Positions 6,514 through 15,438 of a stretch of DNA of 36,373 nt are shown in pieces. Position 1 is the stretch's first letter, and the number at the start of each line of letters is the position of its first letter. The translations under genes were made by a program, and so were the position numbers. This DNA comes from an uncultured Sulfolobales archaeon (GTDB lineage: Archaea > Thermoproteota > Thermoprotei_A > Sulfolobales > NBVN01), in assembly GCA_938045815.1 (NCBI GenBank), contig CALIBI010000061.1, positions 1-36,373 on the forward strand, given 5' to 3'. The notes beneath the pieces were generated by a model that was given only the letters and a program-made list of their open reading frames with translations, was not told the DNA's origin and did not search any database.

Positions 6514-8973
6514 ATGAAGTACAGGGAGTTACAGGAGAAGCTAAGAGAATTGGTTGGTACTGAGGGGTACCGCCTATTCTTGAGGGATTTCTTAGACGAT
6601 GTGGAGAAAGCGTACATCAGTAATGAGAGGAGATTAGTTGTTTTGTGCGGCTCAGACCCTCTTAAGGTAGCGGGCTTAACGATAGACCTAGTAAGACGCT
6701 ACGTAAGGAAGATGAGAAAACTTAGGAGACTCACTAAGCTAAGCATCATTCAAGTATTCCATGACGAATTCCCTGACGCGCGTTCGAGAGCAACACTAAT
6801 AAAAGACTTGATGGTGAGCAAGAAATTAACAGATACTCGCGAAGTCGTGTTAGAGCAGACCGTGTATGAAGCTAGTAAGAAATACTTAGGAACTACTCAG
6901 GATATCCTCATACTAGACCTGACAAACGACTTAAAACCAAACGATGTAGGAAGGCTTGTCGGCGTGGTTAGGGGTGGTGGTCTAGTTGTTGTGTGGGGGC
7001 CCGCACTAGAGTCTTGGGAGAATGCCAGAACGATCTTTAAAAACAATCTCGTAACGCCTAGACACCCGGAACCTAGGAACATATTCATAAGGTACTTCGT
7101 AAGGAAGCTTATGAAGCATGAAGGCATATACGTGGTAGATGCTGACACAGGAAAACTAATTAAGTCGGGCCATGTTGTTAGGAGTCGCAAAGAAGAAGTA
7201 AGGAGTATCAAGATACCTGAGAACACCGTGTTCCCGAGGAGTCTTTACGAGCTAGCACTAACGCAGGATCAGGTGAATGTCATCAAGTTGATTGAAGATA
7301 ACGTTGTTCCTAAGCCAGGTTCTAAGCATGTTGCGGTAGTAGTAACTTCTGATAGGGGGAGAGGCAAGTCTTCAGCTATAGGGATAGCCTTAGTAGGGTT
7401 AATCAAGGAGTTGATGAAGTTCAAGAATAGAGTGAGGGTGGCTGTGACAGCCAGCGACCCTTCCGCTGTCCAGTCACTGATGATGCTGGCTGAGAAAGCA
7501 CTAAACACTCTGGGACTCAACCACAAGAAAGTAGTTAGGGAGGGGGACTTGATAGAGCTGAAGGGCGATAGGTTCAGTATAGAGTATTGGGAACCCTACA
7601 CGGTAACTAAGCTTAAGGTAGATGTGGTCGTGGTTGACGAGGCTGCTGGATTGCCTGTACCTCTACTACACACTATATGGAGAAGCTTCAACAGAACTAT
7701 TTACGCTACCACCATACACGGGTATGAGGGTGCGGGGAGAGGGTTCTCAGTAAGGTTTCTTAAGAGGTTGAGGGAAGACCCTAAGACCTTAATGGTGACT
7801 TACGAGATGAGGGAACCGATCCGGTACTCGATTAATGACCCCATAGAGAGGTTCCAGTTTGACGCGCTCCTGCTAGACGCGGAACCAGACGAGCTAACAG
7901 AGGAGGATATTGAGGAAATCAGGAAAGGCAACTTAGAGTACGTGGCTTACGAGCCAGAATATCTCTTCTCGGAAGCCGGGGAGAAAGAACTCCGCAGTCT
8001 CTTCGGGATATACGTGCTGGCTCACTATAGAAACGAGCCTGATGACCTAGGTAGGCTAGCGGACGCCCCACATCACAGCATGAGAGCCGTGAGAATAAAG
8101 TCTTCAGGCAAGATAGTTGGGGCTGCTCAATTAGCTGAGGAGGGAGGTCTCAACGACGACTTGATAGACGAGTTACTGGCTGGCGGTAAAATACCGGGCA
8201 ACATAATACCGGATAGACTCTTAAAATACTTCAGGGTTAGGGAACTCGGTAGAGGTGTTGGTTGGAGGATAGTTAGGATAGCTGTACACATAGATGTGCA
8301 GGGGGTGGGTATTGGTTCTTTCTTGCTGAACGAGATAATGAAGGAGGCTGCGGGGAGAGGGTATTCTTGGGTTGGGGCTGGTTTTGGTTTAAGCAAGGAA
8401 TTACTAAACTTCTGGCTGAGAAACGGCTTCAAATTACTTCACCTATCACCAGACAGGAACCCTGTTAGCGGGGAGTACACGGCGTTAGTAGTTAAGCCTC
8501 TAAGTAGTGGGTGGGTATCTCTGGTAGACTACTGTGTTAAGGACTTCACAATCAGGTTGTTAGGCAGCCTACACTCCGTCTACAGAGATTTAGAGAGTGA
8601 TATAATCTACCTAATACTTAGGTCAGGCATTAACTACCCTGATCTCTCAGAAAGATTTAGCCTTACCGAATCGCAGAGAGAGCGCTTGAGGCTCTACTTA
8701 GAGGGCTTAATGACTTACGAGTCTGTGGCTGATGCTGTCAACTTCAGCGTCTTGAAGTCTGTTTTGGAGGGTAGGGCAGACATCTTAACACCACTGGAAG
8801 GTCAGGTGTGTGTAGCTAGGTGCTTAAAAGGTTTAGACTGGGAGGAAGTTTCACGAGAGCTAGAGTACCCTCCCTCGAAAACCGCTCTGATTTTAAGGAG
8901 AGCAGTAGAGAAGTTAGTCAATTACGAATCCCAGCAGACTAGTAGGGGTAATCAAGCGGAGTCTATGTCTTAA
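6514..8973 (+). CDS. tmcA: tRNA(Met) cytidine acetyltransferase TmcA (Kre33/NAT10 family)
   Basis: It uses acetyl-CoA and ATP/GTP to make N4-acetylcytidine in RNA. The 819 residues show the family order: N-terminal DUF1726-like domain, RNA-helicase-like module with Walker A DRGRGKSS (about 280) and Walker B VVVVDEAAG (about 370), a GNAT acetyltransferase domain with the acetyl-CoA loop GVGIGSFLL (about 597), and a C-terminal tRNA-binding region. In archaea such enzymes can modify many sites in tRNA and rRNA, which suits heat-loving cells. I chose ATG 6514 because GGTGAT at 6502-6507 is 6 bases upstream; a GTG at 6511 is the alternative. infB follows 30 bases downstream, so co-transcription is likely. 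Confidence 0.94.
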   Translation: MKYRELQEKLRELVGTEGYRLFLRDFLDDVEKAYISNERRLVVLCGSDPLKVAGLTIDLVRRYVRKMRKLRRLTKLSIIQVFHDEFPDARSRATLIKDLMVSKKLTDTREVVLEQTVYEASKKYLGTTQDILILDLTNDLKPNDVGRLVGVVRGGGLVVVWGPALESWENARTIFKNNLVTPRHPEPRNIFIRYFVRKLMKHEGIYVVDADTGKLIKSGHVVRSRKEEVRSIKIPENTVFPRSLYELALTQDQVNVIKLIEDNVVPKPGSKHVAVVVTSDRGRGKSSAIGIALVGLIKELMKFKNRVRVAVTASDPSAVQSLMMLAEKALNTLGLNHKKVVREGDLIELKGDRFSIEYWEPYTVTKLKVDVVVVDEAAGLPVPLLHTIWRSFNRTIYATTIHGYEGAGRGFSVRFLKRLREDPKTLMVTYEMREPIRYSINDPIERFQFDALLLDAEPDELTEEDIEEIRKGNLEYVAYEPEYLFSEAGEKELRSLFGIYVLAHYRNEPDDLGRLADAPHHSMRAVRIKSSGKIVGAAQLAEEGGLNDDLIDELLAGGKIPGNIIPDRLLKYFRVRELGRGVGWRIVRIAVHIDVQGVGIGSFLLNEIMKEAAGRGYSWVGAGFGLSKELLNFWLRNGFKLLHLSPDRNPVSGEYTALVVKPLSSGWVSLVDYCVKDFTIRLLGSLHSVYRDLESDIIYLILRSGINYPDLSERFSLTESQRERLRLYLEGLMTYESVADAVNFSVLKSVLEGRADILTPLEGQVCVARCLKGLDWEEVSRELEYPPSKTALILRRAVEKLVNYESQQTSRGNQAESMS

Positions 8974-9003
8974 ATAGATCTCGTGCCCCAATAATACTAG
9001 GTA

Positions 9004-11370
9004 ATGAGGATGGGTGAGGAAACCAAGAAATTAAGATCCCCCATAGTGACGGTTCTGGGGCACGTAGATCACGGTAAGTGTTTACACCCGAGTGAGAAGG
9101 TGCTGCTTGCTGACGGGAGAGCTGTTGAGATTTCTTCCTTAGTTAAGGATTCACTACCTAGTCGGAGGATAGGAGATTATGAAGTATTCGTGAGGAAGAT
9201 TCCCGTATTATCTCTAGGCTTGAGAGGGTTTGTGGGTGGTGCTCTCACGGAGAGTGTCTGGAGAATTAGGCATAGGGGGCCTCTTTTCAAGATCGCGTTG
9301 AGTGACGGGAGGTTCGTCAGGGTAACGCCTGAGCACCCATTCCTAACGGATCGTGGGTGGGTGAGAGCAGATAAGATAGAAAAGCACGACATGATAGCTG
9401 TTCCAGACCTAGCAGTTGCTGGCGATGATTTCTTGTGTTCTGAGGGTCACTTAGATGGGAGAGTAGTTCTCAGGTCGCGTGAGATCCTCTTTAAGGAGGT
9501 AAGGAGTGTTGGGGTGGAGGATTATGAGGGCTTCCTGTATGATCTCTCAGTTCCTGGAACTCAGTCTTTTATCGCTAACGGGGTTGTGGTTCATAACACC
9601 ACGTTACTGGATAAGATTAGGGGTACTACGGTCGTTAGTAAGGAACCTGGTGAGATGACTCAGCACGTTGGTGCTAGCTTAGTTCCGGCTTCCGTGATAG
9701 AGAAAATCGTAGCACCGCTTAAGAACATATTCGCGATAAAATTAACGATTCCTGGTTTACTCTTTATTGATACGCCAGGTCATGAAGCGTTCTCCAACCT
9801 TCGTAGGAGAGGAGGTAGCGTCGCTGATTTCGCTATATTAGTGATTGATATTATGGAGGGTGTTAAGAAGCAGACTCTAGAGTCTATAGAGATCTTAATG
9901 AGTAGGAAGGTTCCTTTCGTAGTAGCTGCTAACAAGATTGACAGGATTCATGGCTGGAGGAGTCTTCAAGACACACCATTCACTATAAGCGTGAAGAACC
10001 AGAGTAAGCAAGCGCTGGAAGAACTCGATAAACGAATATATGCTCTAGTAGGTCAGCTCTCGCAAGCTAACATACCGTCGGAAAGATATGATAGAGTAAG
10101 AGATTTCAGGAAGACCATAGCTATAGTGCCTATATCAGCTAAGAGTGGTGAGGGTCTTGCTGAGCTTCTAGCAGTGCTTGCGGGGATAGTTCAGAGGTTC
10201 TTGACGCACAGGATAATGTTTACGTGGGGTCCTGCTAAGGGGGTGGTTCTCGAAGTTAAGGAAATTCCCGGCTTAGGTCATTGTGCTGACGTAATAGTGT
10301 ATGATGGGATACTCAGGAAGGGAGATATCGTGGTTTTAGGAGGTTATGAGGGACCCGTAACGACGAGAGTTAGAGCGTTACTGATGCCGAGACCTCTTGA
10401 GGAGATGCGTGTTGTTGGTGAGGCAGGCTTCACTAACGTGGATGAGGTTGTTGCTGCTGCCGGGGTTAGGTTGAGTGCTCCAGAGATTGAGAAGGTTGTT
10501 GCGGGTGCGCCGCTTCAGGCCGTGGAGAGTGAGAAAGAAATTGAGGAGGTAAGTAGGAGGATTGCTGAGGAGTTGATGCAGGTTAGGTTTTCTAAGAATA
10601 TTATTGGTGTGGTAGTTAAGGCAGATACTCTAGGAACTCTTGAGGCAGTAGTCGCGATGCTTGAGAGTAGGGGGATTCCGGTGAGACTAGCTGATGTCGG
10701 CCCCCTGACTAGGAGGGAAGTCGTCGAAGCCTCCATAGTAGCTAAAGAAAACAAGTACTTAGGCGTCATACTGCTCTTCAACGTAAAAGCCCCGCCAGAC
10801 ATAGAGGAGTTGGCTCTCAGGGAGGGAGTGAAGATCTTCAGAGAAAACATAATATACAAGCTTATAGAGACTTACGAGAACTGGGTTGCTGAAGAAAAAT
10901 CTAAAGAGATTCTTGAGAAAGCGTTGAGGACTGTCTTCCCAGCTAAACTTCAAGTTATTCCGGGCTACGTGTTCAGGAGAAGCAACCCAGCAATAGTGGG
11001 GGTTAGGGTGTTAGGCGGTGTCGTAAGACCCGGATATAGGCTTATGAGGTACGACGGCAAACCACTAGGGAAAATCAATCAAATACAACTTAAGGGCAAG
11101 CCACTGCAGGAAGCCCGATCAGGTTCCGAGGTAGCTATCTCCATAGAGGGGGACGTGCTGGTGGGTAGGCATTTTGATGAAGGCGACATACTCTACACAG
11201 ACCCAACAGAGAAAGACCTGGAAACCTTCATGAATGACTTCAAGAACGAGTTAAATAACGAGACCATACAGCTAATAAAAGAAATCATAGGAATCAAGCA
11301 GAAAGAAGACAAAGGATTCGGTTTAAGTATTCTTCTCAAGTTGAGAAGCCATACAGGAAGCACAAACTAA
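9004..11370 (+). CDS. infB: Translation initiation factor aIF5B (IF2) interrupted by a mini-intein
   Basis: GTPase that helps join ribosomal subunits and position the initiator tRNA. The 788-residue precursor is 615 residues of factor plus a 173-residue intein. G motifs: G1 is GHVDHGK followed after the intein by TT; G3 DTPGHE (about 256); G4 AANKID (about 308); G5-like SAKSGEG. Domains II, III and IV follow, and the end at residue 788 matches archaeal length. Without splicing the P-loop Lys-Thr is split by 173 residues and the GTPase would be dead. In many archaea infB follows ndk on the same strand; here it follows tmcA and meets ndk tail to tail. Confidence 0.95.
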   Translation: MRMGEETKKLRSPIVTVLGHVDHGKCLHPSEKVLLADGRAVEISSLVKDSLPSRRIGDYEVFVRKIPVLSLGLRGFVGGALTESVWRIRHRGPLFKIALSDGRFVRVTPEHPFLTDRGWVRADKIEKHDMIAVPDLAVAGDDFLCSEGHLDGRVVLRSREILFKEVRSVGVEDYEGFLYDLSVPGTQSFIANGVVVHNTTLLDKIRGTTVVSKEPGEMTQHVGASLVPASVIEKIVAPLKNIFAIKLTIPGLLFIDTPGHEAFSNLRRRGGSVADFAILVIDIMEGVKKQTLESIEILMSRKVPFVVAANKIDRIHGWRSLQDTPFTISVKNQSKQALEELDKRIYALVGQLSQANIPSERYDRVRDFRKTIAIVPISAKSGEGLAELLAVLAGIVQRFLTHRIMFTWGPAKGVVLEVKEIPGLGHCADVIVYDGILRKGDIVVLGGYEGPVTTRVRALLMPRPLEEMRVVGEAGFTNVDEVVAAAGVRLSAPEIEKVVAGAPLQAVESEKEIEEVSRRIAEELMQVRFSKNIIGVVVKADTLGTLEAVVAMLESRGIPVRLADVGPLTRREVVEASIVAKENKYLGVILLFNVKAPPDIEELALREGVKIFRENIIYKLIETYENWVAEEKSKEILEKALRTVFPAKLQVIPGYVFRRSNPAIVGVRVLGGVVRPGYRLMRYDGKPLGKINQIQLKGKPLQEARSGSEVAISIEGDVLVGRHFDEGDILYTDPTEKDLETFMNDFKNELNNETIQLIKEIIGIKQKEDKGFGLSILLKLRSHTGSTN
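9079..9597 (+). other. Mini-intein in the aIF5B P-loop (residues 26-198)
   Basis: The insert begins with Cys26 right after GHVDHGK and ends with His197-Asn198, followed by Thr199. Cys1, the block B VTPEHPFL, the block F/G region YDLSVPGTQSF and the terminal VVVHN are all present, with Thr as the +1 nucleophile, so it should splice. At 173 residues there is no LAGLIDADG endonuclease, so it cannot home by itself. From memory, IF2 inteins at this same P-loop site are known in euryarchaea such as Pyrococcus and Methanocaldococcus; here it sits in a crenarchaeal-type genome. Confidence 0.93.
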
Positions 11371-11737
11371 CCTCCTAACACACAGATAGCGTTCTTTGTT
11401 TACTTCCACGCCTAGGGGCTCCCACACAACTCACGAAGAAAACTGAACCAACCATGAATGAATCGTTACTGAGTGTTTAATCTAGCTCCTTCGCTGAAGG
11501 AGATATGAATTACTTTCTCAATAAATTCGCAGGCATCCATTGACTGGAATCCATTACCGAGTTTCATCATTACACTATATTCTAAATCTTTACAGTCTAG
11601 TACTTAATACTACAATGATTAAATCTCTTCCCAGAGAGGTCTGCCTAAACTCACGCGTGACTCTCTAGGAATCGTTTCGTCTGGGAACTAGCCCCGCTAT
11701 TCTAACTTCTTAAGACTAGAGTTAATTATGAGTATGT
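11371..11737. other. Gene-poor convergent gap between infB and ndk
   Basis: These 367 bases separate two genes that end toward each other. I see a possible 34-residue frame (11466-11570, minus), a perfect 7-base inverted repeat CTCCTTC/GAAGGAG with a 3-base loop at 11486-11502, and short T-runs near 11386-11400 that could stop infB transcripts. There are no clear RNA genes. It may be a rearrangement scar, since infB normally continues after ndk. Confidence 0.5.
11466..11570 (-). CDS. Possible 34-residue ORF or gene remnant
   Basis: ATG ATG at 11570 opens a short frame with an ordinary-looking composition (KLGNGFQSMDACEFIE...), ending at TAA 11466. The frame is open for ten more codons upstream before a TAA but has no start there. 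No ribosome-binding site or TATA box stands out. It could be the tail of a lost gene. I cannot name it and only weakly support it as coding. Confidence 0.2.
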   Translation of the reverse strand: MMKLGNGFQSMDACEFIEKVIHISFSEGARLNTQ

Positions 11738-12163
11738 TTAGAAATCCCCGCAAGTTTCTGAAAAAACTATCTTAATCTCGTACTCAGCTCTTTCGGTAGA
11801 ATCGGCTGCGTGAACTATGTTTTCTCTTATGGAGAGAGCGTAGTCTCCTCGTATAGTTCCTGGGAGTGCTTCCCTACCGTCTGTAGATCCTATCAGGTTT
11901 CTCACAACCCTGACTGCCTCATCTCCCTCCACGACCATAGCTACTATGGGTCCGGAGGACATGAACTTGACTAAGTCTTCGTAGAATGACTTACCTTTAT
12001 GAACGTCGTAGAGTTGCTCAATACATTCTGTGGTTGGGTATATCATTCTTAAGCGAGTTATTTTGAGGTCTTTATTCTCGATCCTCTTTATTACCTCGCC
12101 TACCAGTCCTCTCTTAACTCCGTCAGGCTTCACTATCACTATTGTTCTCTCCAGCAAGTTCAT
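11738..12163 (-). CDS. ndk: Nucleoside diphosphate kinase
   Basis: It moves phosphate between nucleoside tri- and diphosphates through a phospho-histidine. The 141 residues match the family. It starts [18 protein letters not shown], with the nucleotide-binding Lys in VKPDG and the active-site His in ENIVHAADS, where most members have HGSDS. Its start overlaps the rpl24e stop by 4 bases (ATGA), so the two are translationally coupled. It ends the rpl7ae-rps28e-rpl24e-ndk cluster that is conserved in archaea. Confidence 0.95.
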   Translation of the reverse strand: MNLLERTIVIVKPDGVKRGLVGEVIKRIENKDLKITRLRMIYPTTECIEQLYDVHKGKSFYEDLVKFMSSGPIVAMVVEGDEAVRVVRNLIGSTDGREALPGTIRGDYALSIRENIVHAADSTERAEYEIKIVFSETCGDF

Positions 12164-12354
12164 GCCCTCGAACTCTTCTTACCTAGGAAGTATTTAGACC
12201 ACGGGATTCTCTTCGGGTCTCTGCCCAGCTTGTAGTTCTTGAAGCATTTGCTAGAACAGAAGTGGAGGAGTGTTCCGTCGTTCTTGACTAGCGTTAGTCC
12301 TGTGCCGGGAGGTATGTCACTACCGCAGAAAGAACACTTATCTACCCGAACCAC
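12160..12354 (-). CDS. rpl24e: Ribosomal protein L24e
   Basis: The 64 residues bind one zinc through the CSFCG pair near the start and [10 protein letters not shown] later, the classic L24e signature (CxxC...CxxxC). It is a small large-subunit protein near the subunit interface. GTG start at 12354, 11 bases after the rps28e stop; the downstream ndk overlaps it by 4 bases. Confidence 0.95.
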   Translation of the reverse strand: MVRVDKCSFCGSDIPPGTGLTLVKNDGTLLHFCSSKCFKNYKLGRDPKRIPWSKYFLGKKSSRA

Positions 12355-12365
12355 CGGTAATCACC

Positions 12366-12629
12366 TTACCTCCTAGTAGTGAGTTTCCTAGCTTCTCTCT
12401 CAGTTTCTCTCAAAATAATTATGTCCCCAACACGTACGGGGCCCTTCACATTCCTCGTGAGTATTCTGCCCTTATCCCTTCCTTCAAGAATCCTAACTCT
12501 GACTTGAGTGATTTCTCCGGTGACGCCTGTACGACCTATTATTTGGAGTACCTCAGCCGGAAACCCGAACTCCTCAGTAACTTCGGTTGGTTGCTGAGTT
12601 ATGTCTGTTTTCCTGCCTTCCTCGCTCAC
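12366..12629 (-). CDS. rps28e: Ribosomal protein S28e
   Basis: A 70-residue OB-fold core, [19 protein letters not shown] to the end, preceded by about 20 polar residues ([18 protein letters not shown]), a longer N-tail than many archaeal S28e. The C-terminal end [11 protein letters not shown] resembles the family LRE-EAR-L--R ending. GTG start at 12629. It has its own TATA box at 12661-12672, although it lies downstream of rpl7ae. Confidence 0.93.
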   Translation of the reverse strand: MSEEGRKTDITQQPTEVTEEFGFPAEVLQIIGRTGVTGEITQVRVRILEGRDKGRILTRNVKGPVRVGDIIILRETEREARKLTTRR

Positions 12630-12660
12630 TCCTCAACACCTTAAAGATGATTTGAAACAC

Positions 12661-12672
12661 ACTTATAAGTAT
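12661..12672 (-). promoter_or_regulatory. TATA box before rps28e
   Basis: AATACTTATAAGT on the minus strand lies 32-43 bases before the GTG of rps28e, inside the 154-base gap after rpl7ae. Pyrimidine/T-rich runs near 12730-12755 (minus sense CTTGTTTT and CCTTTTTCTC) may terminate rpl7ae. So rps28e-rpl24e-ndk may be a separate transcript. Confidence 0.5.
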
Positions 12673-12783
12673 TTCGTGATTTGTGTTGCTACGTTACTCA
12701 AGCCTTACTTAAGTGTTTAGTGATTTCTTCAATAATTTATTGAGAAAAAGGTGGTTGAGGGAAAACAAGTATTGCTTCTTTTG

Positions 12784-13167
12784 TTAAGCACCTTTAGCTT
12801 TTAGGTCTTGGTGAGCTTTAGTTAGTTCCTCTACTAGTTCCTTAGCTTGACCAGGCTCTATTACCGCTACTGCTGCAGCGCCTACCTGGAGTCCTGCTTC
12901 CTCACCTAATCTTTTCTTGCTTGGGACGTAGACGTACGGTATCTTCTTCTCCTCACATAGTAGTGGGAGATGCATAACTACCTCAGGAGGCTCCACGTCC
13001 TCAGCTATTACTACTATCTTAGCTAAGCCTCTCTCAACAGCCTTCGTGGTTTCGTTAGCTCCTCTCTTAACTTTCCCGCCACTCTCTCTAGCTTTCTTGA
13101 CTGCCTCATACGCTTTCTCAGCTATTTCTGGCGGTGTCTTAAACCTTATGTGGACAGGCTTACTCAT
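12784..13167 (-). CDS. rpl7ae: Ribosomal protein L7Ae
   Basis: It binds kink-turns in 23S rRNA and is a core protein of box C/D and H/ACA RNPs and of RNase P. The 127 residues carry the RNA-binding signature [15 protein letters not shown] and [22 protein letters not shown] chose ATG 13167 (MSKPVHIRF), the usual family start, about 6 bases from a GGGAGGGG site; an upstream ATG at 13173 lies too close to it. It functionally meets Cbf5 (35284-36268), the H/ACA pseudouridine synthase in this window. Confidence 0.95.
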   Translation of the reverse strand: MSKPVHIRFKTPPEIAEKAYEAVKKARESGGKVKRGANETTKAVERGLAKIVVIAEDVEPPEVVMHLPLLCEEKKIPYVYVPSKKRLGEEAGLQVGAAAVAVIEPGQAKELVEELTKAHQDLKAKGA

Positions 13168-13213
13168 TCTCATCCCCTCCCGGTCGTCGTGTCAGGAATC
13201 ATATAGCTCAGAA

Positions 13214-13226
13214 CTTATAAGCTTTT
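13214..13226 (-). promoter_or_regulatory. TATA box before rpl7ae
   Basis: AAAAGCTTATAAG on the minus strand abuts the gltX stop, about 50 bases before the rpl7ae start. It implies a leader of about 20-25 bases containing the GGGAGGGG ribosome-binding site. Confidence 0.55.
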
Positions 13227-13228
13227 CA

Positions 13229-15010
13229 CTACTCGTGCATGAATAACGCTTCCACGAAGTCTTCCGTGCTTAGCGCTTTCTTACGTATCTTGACGAACCC
13301 GTACCTAACTAGCTGCACCTTATCACCCTGCTCTAGTTCTCTCAGTGCTGGCTCGCCTAACCCGCTCATTCTTCGTAGTTCAAGACCCTCAGGAACCAGT
13401 ATCCTTAGCTTAACGTTGTTTCTCGCGGGAACCCACTGAATTATGGGCATCCTAGCTTCTTTCGCTTGTTTTAATTCCTTACCTAAGTACTCACCGATTA
13501 GTACGTCTTCTCTCTCCTCAACTACCCTCACATTACATAGCTCCATCAACCTAAACATTCCTGTCTTCCTAATCTCCCCCAAGTCTCTACGGTCTATGAG
13601 TACCTGCAACTCACCTGAGGGGGCATCGAGTATTACTTCCCTACTACCCAGAGAAGAGTTCTCGGGGTGATTAGCTAAAACCACCTTAGTAGAGTCTGAG
13701 TAGCCGGGTACTCGGACCTCTATGGGTGTGAAGACAGCCATTAATCTCTTCGTGTCCCTGTCTATGAGTTTCCTGTTTAAAGCAGCTATGTTATCCCAAC
13801 TTATGGAAGCGTCACTCTGCTTAACCCCTACATCCATGATTATCTCGCGTATCGTTAGCGCCTCAATACCTCTGTTTCTTAACGAAGCTATCGTGCCGAA
13901 CCTAATATCTGAGGGTCCGTCGAACTCACCAGGTCTGCTCGAAATCAATTCCTTTATCTTGGACTTACTTAGAATAAGACCTTCTAGGTTGAGTCTACCT
14001 AGATTTAGCACGACTGGGTAGACCCAACCTAAGTGCTGGTACACGAATCTCTGCTTAACGGTATTGAGTGAGTGTTCCCTGCCTCTGAGTATGTGGGTAA
14101 CACCCATTAAGTGGTCGTCAACTCCTGCAGCAAAGTTGTACGTAGGCCACACAACGTACTTAGAACCTACTATTGGGTGGGGGTGCTTACCAGTATCTAT
14201 AATCCTGAAAGCAACCCAATCAACCACAGAGAAGTCAGGGTGGTTTAGGTCTGTCTTTATCCTGAGTACTGCCTCACCCTCACTAAAGTAGCCGGACTTC
14301 ATCTTATCGAAAAGCTCCAGGTTTTTCTCGGGGTTGAGGTCCCTGTGCGGGCATGCTGCACGCCTCAATCTAAGCTCCCTGAAGACTTTCTGGGGGCATA
14401 AATCAACGTAGGCCGCACCCCTCATCAAGAGTTCCTCAGCAACCTCGTAATATAGCTTCATCCTCAGAGACTGGATATACTCCTCACCCCACTCAACACC
14501 TAACCACCTCAGGTCTTCCTTGATTTGCTGGTAAGCTTCCGGGACTGGCGTCTTTATTCTGGGGTCCGTGTCCTCAAAACGTAGGATCATCACACCGCCG
14601 TACATCCTCGCGTACTCGTAACTCAGTATAGCTGGTCTCGCGTTCCCTAAGTGTATGTAGAAGTCCGGGTTCGGAGCGAACCTAGTCCTAATTACCTTGT
14701 ACTGGTCTGCTTGAGGGAGTGGCGGTAACCTCTTCTTTTCTTCTTTTTCTTTCTTCTCCCCCAATAATTCAGGGAACTCACTCATCAAGAGTTTCTTCTG
14801 GTCCTCAAGACTTAGTGAGTTGATCTCCTTAACTACCTGAGCCACGTACTTAGCTATTTCTCTAGCTAGGGGTTTCAGCTCAGGATGCTCCCCTAAAACA
14901 GCACTTATGACAGGACCTTCTACGGCTTTCCCACCATGTTCGTAAGCGTTCTTGAGAGTTAGCCCCCTGATTAGTCTCCTAATCTCTGGTGGTATGGTTT
15001 CCTCACTCAC
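13229..15010 (-). CDS. gltX: Glutamyl-tRNA synthetase (archaeal, probably non-discriminating)
   Basis: Class I synthetase that loads glutamate on tRNA-Glu and, in archaea with a GatDE route, also on tRNA-Gln. The 593 residues have an N-terminal helical extension (1-105) with a charged linker (GEKKEKEEKKR), the catalytic core with the HIGH motif in NPDFYIHLGNARP, the KMSKS motif as LILSKSKIKEL, and beta-barrel anticodon domains of the archaeal GlnRS-like type. The archaeal class lacks the bacterial alpha-helical cage. Its start overlaps the upstream gene by 8 bases, so it closes the long ribosomal/isoprenoid run. Confidence 0.95.
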   Translation of the reverse strand: MSEETIPPEIRRLIRGLTLKNAYEHGGKAVEGPVISAVLGEHPELKPLAREIAKYVAQVVKEINSLSLEDQKKLLMSEFPELLGEKKEKEEKKRLPPLPQADQYKVIRTRFAPNPDFYIHLGNARPAILSYEYARMYGGVMILRFEDTDPRIKTPVPEAYQQIKEDLRWLGVEWGEEYIQSLRMKLYYEVAEELLMRGAAYVDLCPQKVFRELRLRRAACPHRDLNPEKNLELFDKMKSGYFSEGEAVLRIKTDLNHPDFSVVDWVAFRIIDTGKHPHPIVGSKYVVWPTYNFAAGVDDHLMGVTHILRGREHSLNTVKQRFVYQHLGWVYPVVLNLGRLNLEGLILSKSKIKELISSRPGEFDGPSDIRFGTIASLRNRGIEALTIREIIMDVGVKQSDASISWDNIAALNRKLIDRDTKRLMAVFTPIEVRVPGYSDSTKVVLANHPENSSLGSREVILDAPSGELQVLIDRRDLGEIRKTGMFRLMELCNVRVVEEREDVLIGEYLGKELKQAKEARMPIIQWVPARNNVKLRILVPEGLELRRMSGLGEPALRELEQGDKVQLVRYGFVKIRKKALSTEDFVEALFMHE

Positions 15011-15437
15011 TAATACCGCCCTCCCTAATAAAGATTAGGAGTTTAGGAGGTCTTGAAGCAGGTACTTCGTGAACTAGCACCACCAACCCCTCGAAATCGG
15101 ATCTCAGACTACGTACTTCCTTCTTGCTAGTTATGACGTAAGCTAACTTACTACCGCGTTTGACGTAATCACCCTCCCTAACGTTCGCGAAAACCTCACT
15201 ACCACTAACCTCGGCGATAACTAGCTTATCGCTTGAGCGCACCTCAACACACTTGCTCATAGACTCACTACATACCTGAAGATCTGGTCTCTCCGGGGAG
15301 AGCAGTATCTCGGCTAGCTCGTGACACTGAATATTCTTGACGTGATTGCCTGTCTTGACGTAGCATTTAGGCTGACTATACGCTTCGGGAGGGTCTAGGA
15401 AGTCCTTACGTGTTCTTCCGGGACTCACTGACCTCAT
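15003..15437 (-). CDS. DUF2118-like protein with a biotinyl/lipoyl-like barrel
   Basis: 144 residues. Residues about 60-140 read like a barrel-sandwich hybrid fold: VAEVSGSEVFANVREGDYVKRGSKLAYV, then a return hairpin (DFEGLVVLVHEVP...). There is no lipoyl or biotin lysine motif (MKM or DKA) at the expected turn, so it is not an obvious carrier. The family resemblance to DUF2118 is from memory. It sits 1 base after idsA and overlaps gltX by 8 bases, so it is made with both; its function is unknown. Confidence 0.65.
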   Translation of the reverse strand: MRSVSPGRTRKDFLDPPEAYSQPKCYVKTGNHVKNIQCHELAEILLSPERPDLQVCSESMSKCVEVRSSDKLVIAEVSGSEVFANVREGDYVKRGSKLAYVITSKKEVRSLRSDFEGLVVLVHEVPASRPPKLLIFIREGGISE

Positions 15438-15438
15438 T

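Noticed and set aside
11510-11570. A box C/D guide RNA on the minus strand (ATGATGA at 11564-11570)
   Set aside because: No CTGA D or D' box at the needed spacing; the ATGATGA is more simply two Met codons of a short frame.
13174-13200. A kink-turn in the rpl7ae leader for L7Ae autoregulation
   Set aside because: CTGA and GA bases occur, but I could not draw a convincing C stem and tandem G-A pairs in the short leader.
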